NCBI RefSeq assembly: GCF_019578655.1
Contig: NC_063259.1
Span: forward strand, 4,018,001 to 4,082,000
Source of the DNA: Ricinus communis
Lineage: Eukaryota; Streptophyta; Magnoliopsida; Malpighiales; Euphorbiaceae
Length of the DNA stretch: 64,000 bases
Direction of reading: 5' to 3'
In this document: positions 1 to 10,810 of the stretch, in pieces
How positions within the stretch are numbered: the first letter of the stretch is position 1
Layout of the letters: each line of letters begins with the position of its first letter
Program-made: the position numbers and the translations under genes
Notes under the pieces: generated by a model
Told to the model about the DNA's origin: nothing
Databases searched by the model: none
Seen by the model: only the letters and a program-made list of their open reading frames with translations

Positions 1-1085
1 TTCTCATGGTTTGCAAATGTAAATTAGTATAATTATTTTGGTCTATGAGAGTACCTATAGATTCTAAAGTAATGAATTTATCTTATACTCCTAAGAGTCT
101 AGTTTTGAATGGAACTGTTTTAAAATTTTCACCAATTTCTATTGTATTATTGGAAGGATGTGTCGATTGTTTTGTTCTTCCATTAGAGAATTTATATAGT
201 GTAAATACTTAACATTAATATTTTTATTATCTAAATTATCAGGTATTCTAATATGTCGACTTCTGCATATATCTAAGAACCAGTTAAAGAAACTATATTC
301 ACATTTAAAGTGTTTAAATCTTTATAGTATTTTTATTTAATAATTTTTCTTTCTCTTTCCTGAAAGTCTCAAAGAACCATTCTCTCTTATTGTTATTTTT
401 TTAGAATAGAACTTTATATTAAGACCTATTTTATTTATTTTAAATTCCTTTTCTAAAATATTTATCTTATATTCTATATCTTCTCACAAATATTTAGAAT
501 AATTTTCAATATACTTTTAAGTAATGTGTTTATTTTTTTTTTTGTTCGACAAGTAGTGGACCATCAATTCTATGAGTATATCTTAAATAAATAAAATGTG
601 CTAAGTTTTCATATCTTCATGTTTATATCTTTTCTAAAATAGCTTCTTAAATTAATCTGATAATTTTTATTTGTTTACTTTTATTTTTATATCTCCTTTT
701 AATTAATCATTTAAGTTTATTATTATATTGCTTATTATAAATATTTATATTAATGTGTATATATTGAATATTATGATTTATATTAAATTAGTCGTTAGAA
801 TTAATTATAATCCCATTGTTAGGATAAACTTTAATTAAATTATATTATATTAAATCATCTAATTGAATTATTTATATTAAAATTATAAAAAAAACTAAAT
901 AATAAGCTAAATTAAATAGGAAGCCTTAAATGGTATATATATTGTCATAATTCATAAATTATCAATACATACAACATTCAAAATTATTTTCAAATTCAAA
1001 TAGAATTAAAACAAAAATAATACATTCAAGAACACCCAAATAATTATATAACTAAGATTAATTTAATTCTCAATGATTAATACAA
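1..1085. other. AT-rich sequence, no recognised gene
   Basis: Very AT-rich. A short open frame on the plus strand (45-212, 55 codons) has a protein-like, non-repetitive composition (it starts MRVPIDSKVMNLSYTPK), but I do not recognise it and the frames around it are full of stops. It may be the last part of a decayed transposon or viral ORF. Nothing else is supportable here. Confidence 0.35.
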
Positions 1086-1620
1086 AGGATAGCTCTGATG
1101 CTACTTGCTACATTAAAACCTTAGGGTAAAAACCATCACCAATAAATTCAAAACTAATAATGTATAATCACTAAGAATTAACAAACTAATTTATGCAGAA
1201 GCGTACCTGAATTCATAGCGATTAATTACTCTCTAGAGTAGTGTGGTTTCCCTTTTATATCAATACGTACTTCACAGATAGTCCTTTAGTTTTCTCTATA
1301 TTTTCTAACTGATGATGGGATGTCAGTTTAGAATAAAAATTTTACGTGCGATCTAAGGACAATAACCACAATTTATATAGAGATAACAAAACTCTAATGT
1401 TATCTTTTTGGTAATTCTATTTTAATCCATCATAAAAATAGAAATTATTTTTAGGTCTCTACACAATTAAAGTCACATCCTATTAGAAACATTAGAGCTC
1501 AAATTACCCGAACCTTATTAGAACACTTTTAATTAGGTTTAACCTTATATGACAACCTACAATATATACTTATTTATATATAAGCCCAATGTTGGATTAA
1601 GGATCCAACTAAAATATTAA
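1086..1620 (-). repeat. possible LTR-like remnant next to a tRNA-Met-type primer site
   Basis: At 1087-1102 the plus strand reads AGCTCTGATGCTAC, close to the complement of the initiator-Met primer binding site that follows the 5' LTR of many plant retroelements. Read on the minus strand, sequence to the right of it would be an LTR ending just before that site. It holds a TATA-like GATATAAAAGGG on the minus strand near 1254-1265 and the retroelement-like words ATTGGGCTTATATATAA near 1575-1591. No second copy lies in the window, so this is a weak call. Confidence 0.22.
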
Positions 1621-2089
1621 ATTTATTATGTAAATTCTTTTCAAAAATATTATTTTTCTATTTTTATAAAATTTATGATGAATATCTTACAATTGTTTTT
1701 AGAAAAAAAAGTTAAAAATCAAATTTTTGATATTTTAATACAATAAACCTTAAAATTAAAAAACTGTAAAATTGATTAGAAAATAAAAAATAAATATTTC
1801 AGATATTTTTCCTTTTATCTTTTGAATAATGCAGTCCAACTATTAGGATTCATAAAAATTGAATGGAGTTCTTATTTTTAGATACAAATTGGATTGGACT
1901 CAATGCCGATTTTTTATGAGTTGTTTACACAAATACCTCTTTTTTCAGCATCTATTATATTTTTACCTCACAAAAAAGAGCTTACAAAAATATGCATTCC
2001 AAAGAAAAAAATTACAAATATACGCTCATAACCTACCTAAAACAAAAGATTTCAGCTATTCTATCTTTCAAAAAAACGAATCCAACATG

Positions 2090-2305
2090 TTCTTCTTCTT
2101 TCCTTCACTCCATAAACTTTCAAAAAACGAGAAAAAAATTGCAACACTCTTCATTCAACCATCAAAATTTCCATCTTCAACCTCTAACACCAAAATCTTC
2201 TTCTTCCTTCCTTCACTATATAAACTGCAATAAAACAAGTAAAAAACCTGCAATAGTCTTTCTTCAACCTTCAAAACCTCTATCTTCGTCCTACAACAGC
2301 AAAGT
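2090..2305. repeat. degenerate tandem duplication, unit about 107 bp
   Basis: Two consecutive segments share an order of landmarks: TTCTTCTTC, CCTTCACT, ATAAACT, then TTGCAA/CTGCAA, CTTCATTCAACC/CTTCTTCAACC, and CAAAATTTCCATCTTC/CAAAACCTCTATCTTC. The first copy is about 2090-2196 and the second about 2197-2305. The stretch lies a few hundred bases upstream of the MULE transposase remnant and may be part of that element's non-coding end. The two short open frames crossing it are low in complexity and not credible genes. Confidence 0.45.
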
Positions 2306-2733
2306 CAGTGTGAAAGGATCTAGAATCCATCAATTTTTTTTTAAAAGCTACATCTAAAAAGAAGACAAACTGCTCCTCCTCCTATTTCTTCGACAAAAAT
2401 TGTTGCGACATAGGTCTGGAAACTCAACAACAAATAGATCTAAAAATTCATTAAGAACAATAGTTTAAAGATAACTATTTCCAATTAAAACACTCAAAAG
2501 TAAAAAATAAAAACAACAAGTGTACAGATTTAATTCATTAAATATATAGGGAAAAAATAATATTGTACAACATTGTATAATATTTATGAAAAATAAATTA
2601 AAAAAGAGAAAATTTTGATTTGTTATATATTTATTAGGTGTAGATATTAAGTTAATGATTTATTTATTAAATATTTAAAACATCTAATTTAGAAAAATAT
2701 TTATTAAATATAATGATTCTTTAAAAAATAGAT

Positions 2734-5213
2734 ATGGAGAGCTTACTAGTATTCGTACAATATAATGGTGAATGGAATTAAAATATAAATTATATCTTTT
2801 TTGATATAATGGGAATGATACTCACAAAAGAAAATGACTATAACAGTTTAATACAAACACTATCAAATCAACTGAAAATCAATCAGATTGGAATTCAAGT
2901 ATCAAGTCAAAAACGCATATCCACCTCTTAAAATAGAAGACAATCAAGTACTATTATTCTACAAGAAGCTCAAAAACAGAACCATATTGCACAAAATATT
3001 CTTTATGCATAACAATTTTGAATCAAGAAAAGGAAAACAACTTCTTTGATTCAGCCTTCACATTTCAAAACAAATACATACCAATAAATGAAGTAGGTCC
3101 ATCAGGATTAAAAAATAGTAATAGAAAGAAAATCAACAAATGAAGAACAAACAGAGAGTATTTCAGATGCACTTGAATATATGACTTTAATGAGCAAGAA
3201 AGTGGTAAAAGAGGATGAAGAAGTAGAAAGTAAGAGTCAAAAAGTAGATGTGATAACAAACATAAGGCATTCAGAAACAAAAGAATGTTAGATATACAAA
3301 GACAAACTCACTCTCCAAATAGTAATAAGCTTCTACGCTCTTAATAATCACTTCCAATATAAGGTGCAAATATCTTGCCAAAGACAATATTTTTTTACAA
3401 TGCTTGGATGAAAATTGCAATTGGAAACCAAGAGCTTCAAAAAATGGGAAAATGTTTGTGATTCAAAAGCTCAACAACAAACATACATGTCCATTGGAAA
3501 TAAGACATAGCGATCAAAGGCAAGTAACTACATTAATCATTAGAGATTGCATAAAAATATAATATCTTAGCATCAAAATAATATATACTTCTTCAAATAT
3601 AATAAGGGATATGAAAGATGATTATGGTATATTTGTAAACTACTCAAAAGCTTGGAGATCAAAAGAAAAAGTATTAGAAAAATTAAGAGGAAAATAAAAG
3701 AATCTTATGGGATGTTGCAAGCTATTTATACATAATAAAAAAATCAAATTTCAGTTCAATTATGGAGATATAAATAAAAGAAGATCTCACATTCCTATAT
3801 GTATTCATGTCACTTCAAGCTTCAATAAAAGGATAGACTTGTTGTATATCAATAATAATAGTAGATGTAACTTTTCTCAAATCTGCCAATAGAGCAACGC
3901 TTCTCTCAGCAAGCACACAAGATGCAAATGGTAAAATAATTTTCTCTAGCATTTTGTATAGTAGATTATGAAAATGATGCATCTTGGGAGTGATTTTAAA
4001 AAAAATTGAAGCATACATTTGGGGTAAGAAATGATATGTATATTGTATGGGATAAACATGAAAGCATTAGAATAATAATACAAAAAGTCTATCTAGAAGT
4101 CAGCCATGTGATATGTATATTTCATTTGTATAACAACCTCAAAACAAATTTCAAGAGAAGTACAAAGAATTTCAAGAAGTTTTTCTTCACAGCAGCAAAG
4201 GCATACACAATAGAGAGAGCTTTGGATATCACATGTCCGAGATAGACAAGGTAGACAAGCTTATAAGACTTTACCTAGAAAATGTCGAGTACCATAAGTG
4301 GACAAGAGCACACAACATCAACAATAGGTAGACAATTTTGATGACAAATATAGCTGAATTAATAAATGCAAACAACAGAGGAGTAAGAGATCTACCAATA
4401 ACAGTTTTGTTGGAGTACCTACATGCTTTAATGCAAGATTGAGCCACACAAATATAGAATTTTAGCAAAGTCGACTTTCACAAGATTAGCAAAGAGAGCG
4501 GAAGAAACATTAAATCAAAATTACATAAAATCACTGAAAATGAAGGTCAGATTTACAAACTCTTAATTAATTCATAATATTAAATTACACATAGCATATC
4601 CTATGTATATTTTTGGAATATGTTCGGTATATGTTATTATTTAAAAATAAAACTAACAATTAGAAAAACAAAACACACAATCTGCAACTCATAAATTAAA
4701 ATTCCAGAAATGCAGATTTCATGTAAAATTTACATAAATTTTTCTATTTCATAGAATAAAGTGAAAAAAATAAAATATTAACATTAATCTATACTATGAT
4801 TACATGTCTCAAAATCAACAGATGAGCTGTACATGGTGTATGAGTATGAGAAGACATATACAATAGACCTAACAGCAAAAACATATACCTGCAAGAAATT
4901 TCAAATTGATCAAATACCATGCCAACATGTTATGGCAGTACTCAAAGAAATGCATCAAGAACCATATGTTTTTTGCTCAGAGTACTTCACAAAAGAGATG
5001 TTACTAAAAATATATGAAGCAATAGTATATCTAATAGACAATCAAACAATGTGGGACAATACCAATAGAAGTGAAGGAAATAATTGTCCTACCATCTTAA
5101 GGAAGACTAAAGTCCGAAAGACCAAAAAAGAGAAGAAATGTAGTAGGATGAGAGACTAAAAAAATAAAAAAATGTAGCAGATGCGGACAACAAGGACATA
5201 ACAGAAAGACATA
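2734..5213 (+). pseudogene. MULE (mudrA-type) transposase pseudogene
   Basis: This is a decayed DNA-transposon transposase, broken by frameshifts and stops. Segments appear in family order: a PB1-like N-terminus from the ATG at 2734 (QYNGEWN, then KNAYPPLKIEDNQVLLFY near 2905-2965); a DBD_Tnp_Mut block with C-x4-C and a later H-x-C (3399-3560); and a DDE_MULE domain holding VDVTF near 3860, ENDASW near 3970 and YIVWDKHESI near 4035-4065, so the first two catalytic Asp are visible. A post-DDE block (4250-4470, with NIAELINA and RDLPI) follows, then a SWIM finger (C-KFQIDQIPCQHVMAVL, about 4875-4950) and a CCHC knuckle (CSRCGQQGHNRKT, 5172-5210). Such proteins cut and paste Mutator-like elements; this copy cannot be translated through. 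The convergent Ulp1 remnant downstream fits one two-gene MULE. Confidence 0.85.
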
Positions 5214-5705
5214 CATAAGTTTACCAAAAAAATTAATATACCAAAAAATTAAACACTATTGGTTTAAAATAATGTTAGTTGACTTTTAGTTGATTAGAAG
5301 TTTATTTTTGATAAATGACATTTCAGATGAAAAAAAATATAAGCACTTGGCATATTCAAATATTATATTTATTTTATAAAAAAATTAATCTGCATTATAA
5401 TGAGTATAAAATTCAGTTATCATAAACTGTTAAAATATCAAGATAAAAGATAAAATATAATTAAAATACATTAAATATATTATACATATATTTAAAAGAA
5501 CAACAAAATAAAAAATTATATAAATAAAAAAAACCTATATTAAGAAGAAATATATAAACAAATAATATCAAAAACATAAAAAGAAAAAACTAAAACATCA
5601 ACATTAAAGTTCAAAAGCATAAAACAATTTTAAAAGTAAATTCCTAAACATCTAAGGAACTAAGATTCTTCAACTTCAATTTTATCACTTGAATACTCTA
5701 TGAGA
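5214..5705. other. AT-rich spacer between two MULE genes
   Basis: The stretch between the convergent 3' ends of the transposase and Ulp1 remnants is about 80% A+T with many poly-A runs. No coding frame or recognisable repeat was seen. Polyadenylation-like words are too frequent to be informative. Confidence 0.6.
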
Positions 5706-7921
5706 TTAATCATCACTTGCAATATTATTTTCTTTCTTCATCTTAGCATAAACATATAGTAAAACAACAAATTGATTCCGATGCATTCTCACACTAAAAT
5801 CAGAAAGAAATTTTTTTGAATGGATGAAGTATTTAGCAACAATCACTTCAAAATAAAAATAAAATAAAATATTAAAACAAATAAATGAATATAAAACTAT
5901 TAATAGAGCAATAAAACACAAAAGCTCACTTCTCTTTCTGAGTAGACAATCCATCAACCATTTTCCACACGAAATGGATTAGTCAAACTCTTATTTGCAT
6001 AAGGACCAGAGTTAAATTGATTTTTGCTCATCATAAAAAACAATAGCAGCAAGAAAATGAGGCAACAAAATACTATATGATTCAACAACTGCCAATGCAA
6101 AATTCAAACATAGATACAATGATCTATGAAACTCAAACGACCCAAAATCCAAAATGGATAGAAAACATAACATGATCAATATCAATCCAAGGAGTAGAAC
6201 ATAAGATAGATTTACCTCAAACAATCTTCGCAACATAATGTAAACCTCAAATAACAGATAAATCCTTCTTCTTTTTCAAGAAATCAGAATATAGACTCTG
6301 TATGTGCCGATAAATCACCATGAATAATTTTTTGTTTATTTCTCAAGTAATAGAAGATCACATCAATATACTATTAAAAAAAACAGTCTTAGTATACATT
6401 AAGTATATATATAGTATACATTCAGTATATTAACAAAACATAATAATTTATAAATAAAAAATAAGAAAATGAAAAAAAAAAGAAAAATCTCACTGATGAA
6501 GAAAGAGCATGACCATAATACTTAAATGAATGAAACCAAATTTCTTGATAAACAGCTTCAACTCCAAGATTCAAATGAGGTTTAATGTCATTATCTTTTG
6601 CATCATAAATATTTATCCTGTAAAAATAAAATAATAAAGTCAATCATAGAAAAAACTTAAAAAAAATAAAACACAAAAAAATAATGAAAAAGAATTACCT
6701 GTTCTTCTTTTTCATTCCAACATCCAACCATAAATCAAATTCAACTTACTTGCTAAAATCAGAAAAAATAGAAAGTTCATCATTAAAAGGACAAAGGCCA
6801 CGCATCACTAACTTAAATTTTTTTTTTCAGCATTTCCACCTTTAGAATAATCAAAATTAGTCAAAAAAGGTGACTTAAATATAAAACTAGGTTGAATCAC
6901 CATCTTAGAATAAATTGGTGTATCAGCATCATAGTTTAAATTAATAGTACTAGATATATTAATAGAATCAACAACCTACAAGAAAGTAACAGAAAAAAAT
7001 AAAAAATCAACAAGAAATCAAGTTAAAATATGTATAAAAATAAACACACATAGAATCAGCTTATCTTAACAGCCTTCATAGTATTAGTAAGAGTCTTTTC
7101 TAAAACTTCTGGATCAATATCATCAAAGAAGATCCAGAACTAACTTCACATTTCATATTATCCTTAATAAAATAATAAAATAATAAAAAATATAAATAAC
7201 CTTATCAGCACTAATATCTTCTACAAGTTCATCTCCAACATTACGAGTACCACCATTAGTACCTATACCAACATTATCATCACTTGTACCAACAACACCA
7301 CTACCACACATACCAATATCAACTTTATTATCACCCACATTTCAATTCTTATGCACAAAATTACCACCATTATCGCCATCACCATCATAGTCTTTTTTCA
7401 TCAAAACATCATCTTTACAACTAGAAACATCTACATTTTCTTTCTCAATAACATCCTCTTTCGTATCAACATTAAAATCTTTAGAAGCATCAGACTGCTT
7501 TTGCAATTTATATACAAGCTATTAAAAAAATATTTAGTATAAAAATTATATACCTAATAAAAATAAAAATTATAGAAATTACCTTCACAACATTTTCTTT
7601 TTCTTTTTCATCATCATCAGAAGAATCAACCTTAACAGTACCAAATGAACCATCACTAACACTGTTATTTTTATGATCCTGCAAATTACAAAAAAACAAA
7701 CAACAATCAAACAGAAATAAAATCAACTAAAACCTAACAATAAAAAACTTACATCATCATTTTTTTCATCAACCCTAAGCTTCTTTTTTAAAGGTGATAA
7801 ACAATAAAAAAATAAAAATTTTCAAAGAATGTAAAGTTGAAGACCACTAAGATCACCCTGCAATTTCTTTTGACTAGACAAAAGAAAATCCAATTTCTTT
7901 TCAATTGAATCAGATGAACTT
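5706..7921 (-). pseudogene. MULE-borne Ulp1-like (C48) cysteine protease pseudogene
   Basis: Read on the minus strand, fragments match the C-terminal SUMO-protease-like domain carried by many plant MULEs. They include a block ending ESYSILLPHFLAAIVFYDEQ (about 6020-6090), HFVWKMVDGLSTQ just upstream of where the catalytic Cys motif should be (about 5944-5985), and the C-terminal end RNQFVVLLYVYAKMKKENNIASDD (about 5706-5780). Between the last two, a GTGAGC donor-like site and an acceptor-like TTTTGAAG (about 5850) suggest an intron. The expected D-C-G motif follows, but it seems to have lost several bases, so the frame changes right after the Cys. Further upstream lie acidic, Ser/Asp-rich stretches (about 7200-7680) and a coiled-coil-like KKLDFLLSSQKKLQGDLSGLQ (about 7840-7900). 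The gene is interrupted at 7921 by the gypsy insertion. It is nonfunctional. Confidence 0.7.
7917..7921. other. target site duplication (left copy), AACTT
   Basis: AACTT lies directly before the left LTR and the same five bases follow the right LTR at 13691-13695. Five-base duplications are the norm for Ty3/gypsy integrases. This fixes both ends of the insertion. Confidence 0.9.
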
Positions 7922-10093
7922 TGTAATACTTGCAATTTTTTCTAAATTTTAATTTCTTTACTTTATGGGGAGTGTTTTAGTAAATAAATACTCTGATACG
8001 TAGTCTAGCATTTAATAAAATACTTTCAGACGATAATCAATTATTATAAGTAATATTTAAATTTGGTAGTGTCGTAAATAATTTCACTATATTGATTTTC
8101 AGTGAAATTAAGGTATAGTTTTGTGACCTTGATTAAATGAGTCAAGCTTTATTTAAATTAATTTTAATATGTGTATATATTTTTTTAAATTTAAAAAAAG
8201 GATTTAAGTTATGTGGAATAATGTCTATTAGCATTGAGAACGTTTTAATAAGCTTAAAGTTTATACTAATTTAATTGACTATAACTAAGTATTTAGTGTG
8301 TATATATATATGTATATATGTACATGTGTATTAACATAAATGAATAAATAGTATATAGGGGTTACTGTAACAATTTCTTTTTAAAGGAGGCTCAAAAGCA
8401 TTTTTCTTCTCTAAAAAAAAAATTGATTTGGGTCCTTGAGCATATCCTCCTTGAACTTTTGTTTTCTACCGCCGCTAGACGTTAAGCTCCGGCTAAAGGA
8501 ACCTTGCAGCGTTGCCAACACCGTGTCGTCTTCTCTCTCTCCGCTTGAAGCCGTCGTTAACATCGAGGAAGAAGGAAAGAAGCCGCCCTCCGCTGCCAAC
8601 GTTGAATCACCTCGTTGCCGTCATTCTTCGGCCAATCCAATATCGAAAATAGCTTCCCCGCCCCACTAAAACCCAGACCTGGGCAGTTACAGCCTCTGAT
8701 GTTGTTGCTGGACAGGTGATTGGAGTAGGTGTGGTTTCGCTGGAATTGTTCTGTATTTGGCGACTTTGGTGGACTTCCGGGTCATTTGGAGAAGATAATA
8801 ACATATCTAGACTCCCAACAACTTGATCAACAATTTGGCATCCTCGCACCTTCGTCGAAAAAATTTCGGCGAAAGGACTCCGGTGACCTCGTGACGCGTG
8901 CTGGCGGGCAGAAAATTCGTCTCGGTTTCTCCATTTATCAGGTGCTAGTTCGCAAATTTTAGCTTGTCTTGGTAAAAAAATTTAGATTCGAGGACTTAAC
9001 TTAATTTAACTTAATATTTATCTACAGTCATACAATTTTATTAATTACTGATTTTAATACAGTAAACTTTGTAAATTAATTAATAGTCTTATTGTGCTTA
9101 ATTTTGGGTAATTTAAAATATCAGCTAGTTGGTTATGTTTTATGTTGGCTTGTGATTAAATTAAAATTTTGAGAAATTAAAAGTTGGTTGTGAAATAAAC
9201 ATTTGTGCCGCTTTGTTAAATAATATTTTTGTGATTGCGTTGTGCTGTGGAGTCAGGAAGAATAATGCAGCTTTGGTGGCCCGATTCCTGTCAAATAATT
9301 GATGAATATTAGAAGTATTTTTGGTAGATTCTGGACCCGTTATACGGGGTAAATATTCGTATTTTAGGCGAGATTTTCGAGTCAAAATTCTTAGACAGTC
9401 AATTTTAAGAGTTTAGGCTTAGAGTTGTTTACTAAATAATTTATTTTATTGATTGTTTTATTCCCGTGAATAGATGCCCTGTCGATCCAGCCAGCTCAAC
9501 TCGAGGCGTAGGAGCAGTTACTAGAGATTCAACATAACTGTGAGTTAAAGTCATATAACCTCTACATATATGCCATGCCAATTTTTATGCAGCATTTTTG
9601 GTTAATAATTAATATGAATATTATTAGTATTATTATCGTATTAATATATTTTTGTGATTACAAATATTGCTTGAAATTTTTTATTATTTATAATTTATTT
9701 AATTTATTGATTTATAAATTTAATTATTTATTTATTATTTATTTAATTAATTGATTTATGAATTTTAATTTTTTTATTATTTAATTAATTAATTAAGTTT
9801 ATGTCTGCAATACATGTTACTGTTCAATCTTATTTAATAAGTTATTAAACATAGTAAGATTGCTGGTAGTAAGATTCTTCGGGATGAGACGGTAGTAGAA
9901 CATGCCACCTGATGGGTTGCATTAGGACCACGTACATACCGGTATAAATCAGAGACAGGTAGTAAGGAAATATTTTTCTGATGTAGCCTGTCTGAGTATA
10001 ACTCTCTAGGCTGTGGAAATTTGGTTGCCGGAGGAAAGGTCCCTCGTTGAGCGTTGCTCTCTGGGCGTCGATTATATTGAAAATTAAGTGACT
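7922..10093 (+). repeat. 5' LTR, truncated at its 3' end
   Basis: It is collinear with 10811-13035 of the right LTR. Shared landmarks include the opening AAATAAATACTC, the GC-richer block with CCGTGTCGTCTTCTCTCTC (8520 versus 11356), the GTTTATGTCTGCAATACATG word (9797 versus 12580), and GGTAGTAGAACATGCCAC (9891 versus 12709). The right copy carries about 130 extra bases at 12850-12975. Homology ends at AAATTAAGTGACT. Short open frames inside, such as 8436-8669, are not conserved as genes. Confidence 0.88.
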
Positions 10094-10100
10094 ATCGATT

Positions 10101-10756
10101 GAGTTCACTTATAATAACAACTATAATGCGAGCATTGAGATGGCTTCTTACGAGGCATTGTACAGCAGGAAGTGCAGATCTCATGTGTTTTGGGAAGAAG
10201 TTGGTGAACGAAAATTAGCAGGACTAGAGTTGGTTTAGATTACTTCAGAGAAGATTTCTATTACCGCGAGTGACTGAAGCAGCTTTCAGTAGGCAGAAGA
10301 GTTATACATATCTAAAGCGGAAGCACATGGAATTCAGCATGGAATATATATTTCTGAAGGTATCTCCTATGTAAGGTGTGATGTGGTTTGGTAAGAAAAG
10401 CAAGTTGACCCCTCGTAATGTGGGAGTCTTTGAGATTATTTACAGGATCAAAGAGGTAGTATACAAGTTGGATTTGCTGCCGAATTTCTCACATGTGCAT
10501 CTAGTATTTTATATGTTGATGTTGAGGAAGTACATTTTGGATCCTTTGCACATTACAACCTCAGTATATGGAAGTGAGCGAAGACTTGACTTATGAGGAG
10601 TAGCTAGTCATGATCGTGGACACGCAAGTTCGACAACTTTGCTCTAAGATTATACCGATGGTTAAGATGTTGTGGTGAAACCATTCTATCGAGGAATGTA
10701 CTTGGGAGACCGAACAAGAGATAAGAGATTCCTACCCTTATTTGTTTCAGTCTTAA
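10101..10756 (+). pseudogene. gypsy pol 3' end: integrase C-terminus plus chromodomain
   Basis: Translation in one broken frame begins EFTYNNNYNASIEMASYEALY and continues through SRKCRSHVFWEEVGE, the end of the gypsy integrase core. The C-terminal SH3-like (GPY) module follows (10378-10550: RFGKKxKLTPR-like start, then HLVFYMLMLRKYILDP). The last block (10575-10756), DLTYEE ... TIP-like ... NHSIEECTWETEQEIRDSYP, is a chromodomain of the kind chromoviruses use to steer integration. In-frame stops near 10230, 10272 and 10594 and in the chromodomain make it a pseudogene. It abuts the truncated left LTR with no spacer. Confidence 0.85.
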
Positions 10757-10798
10757 AATAAGCCTTATTCCTTTCTAAATTTGAGGACGCATTTTCTT

Positions 10799-10810
10799 AA
10801 GGGGGAAGGA
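10799..10810 (+). other. polypurine tract of the gypsy element
   Basis: AAGGGGGAAGGA sits directly before the right LTR. This is the usual plus-strand primer position and supports the LTR start at 10811, where TATAAT stands for the TGTAAT of the left copy. Confidence 0.75.

Noticed and set aside
1859..2357. Two overlapping plus-strand frames of 121-124 codons
   Set aside because: They are Phe/Ser/Lys-rich products of a pyrimidine-rich degenerate tandem repeat.
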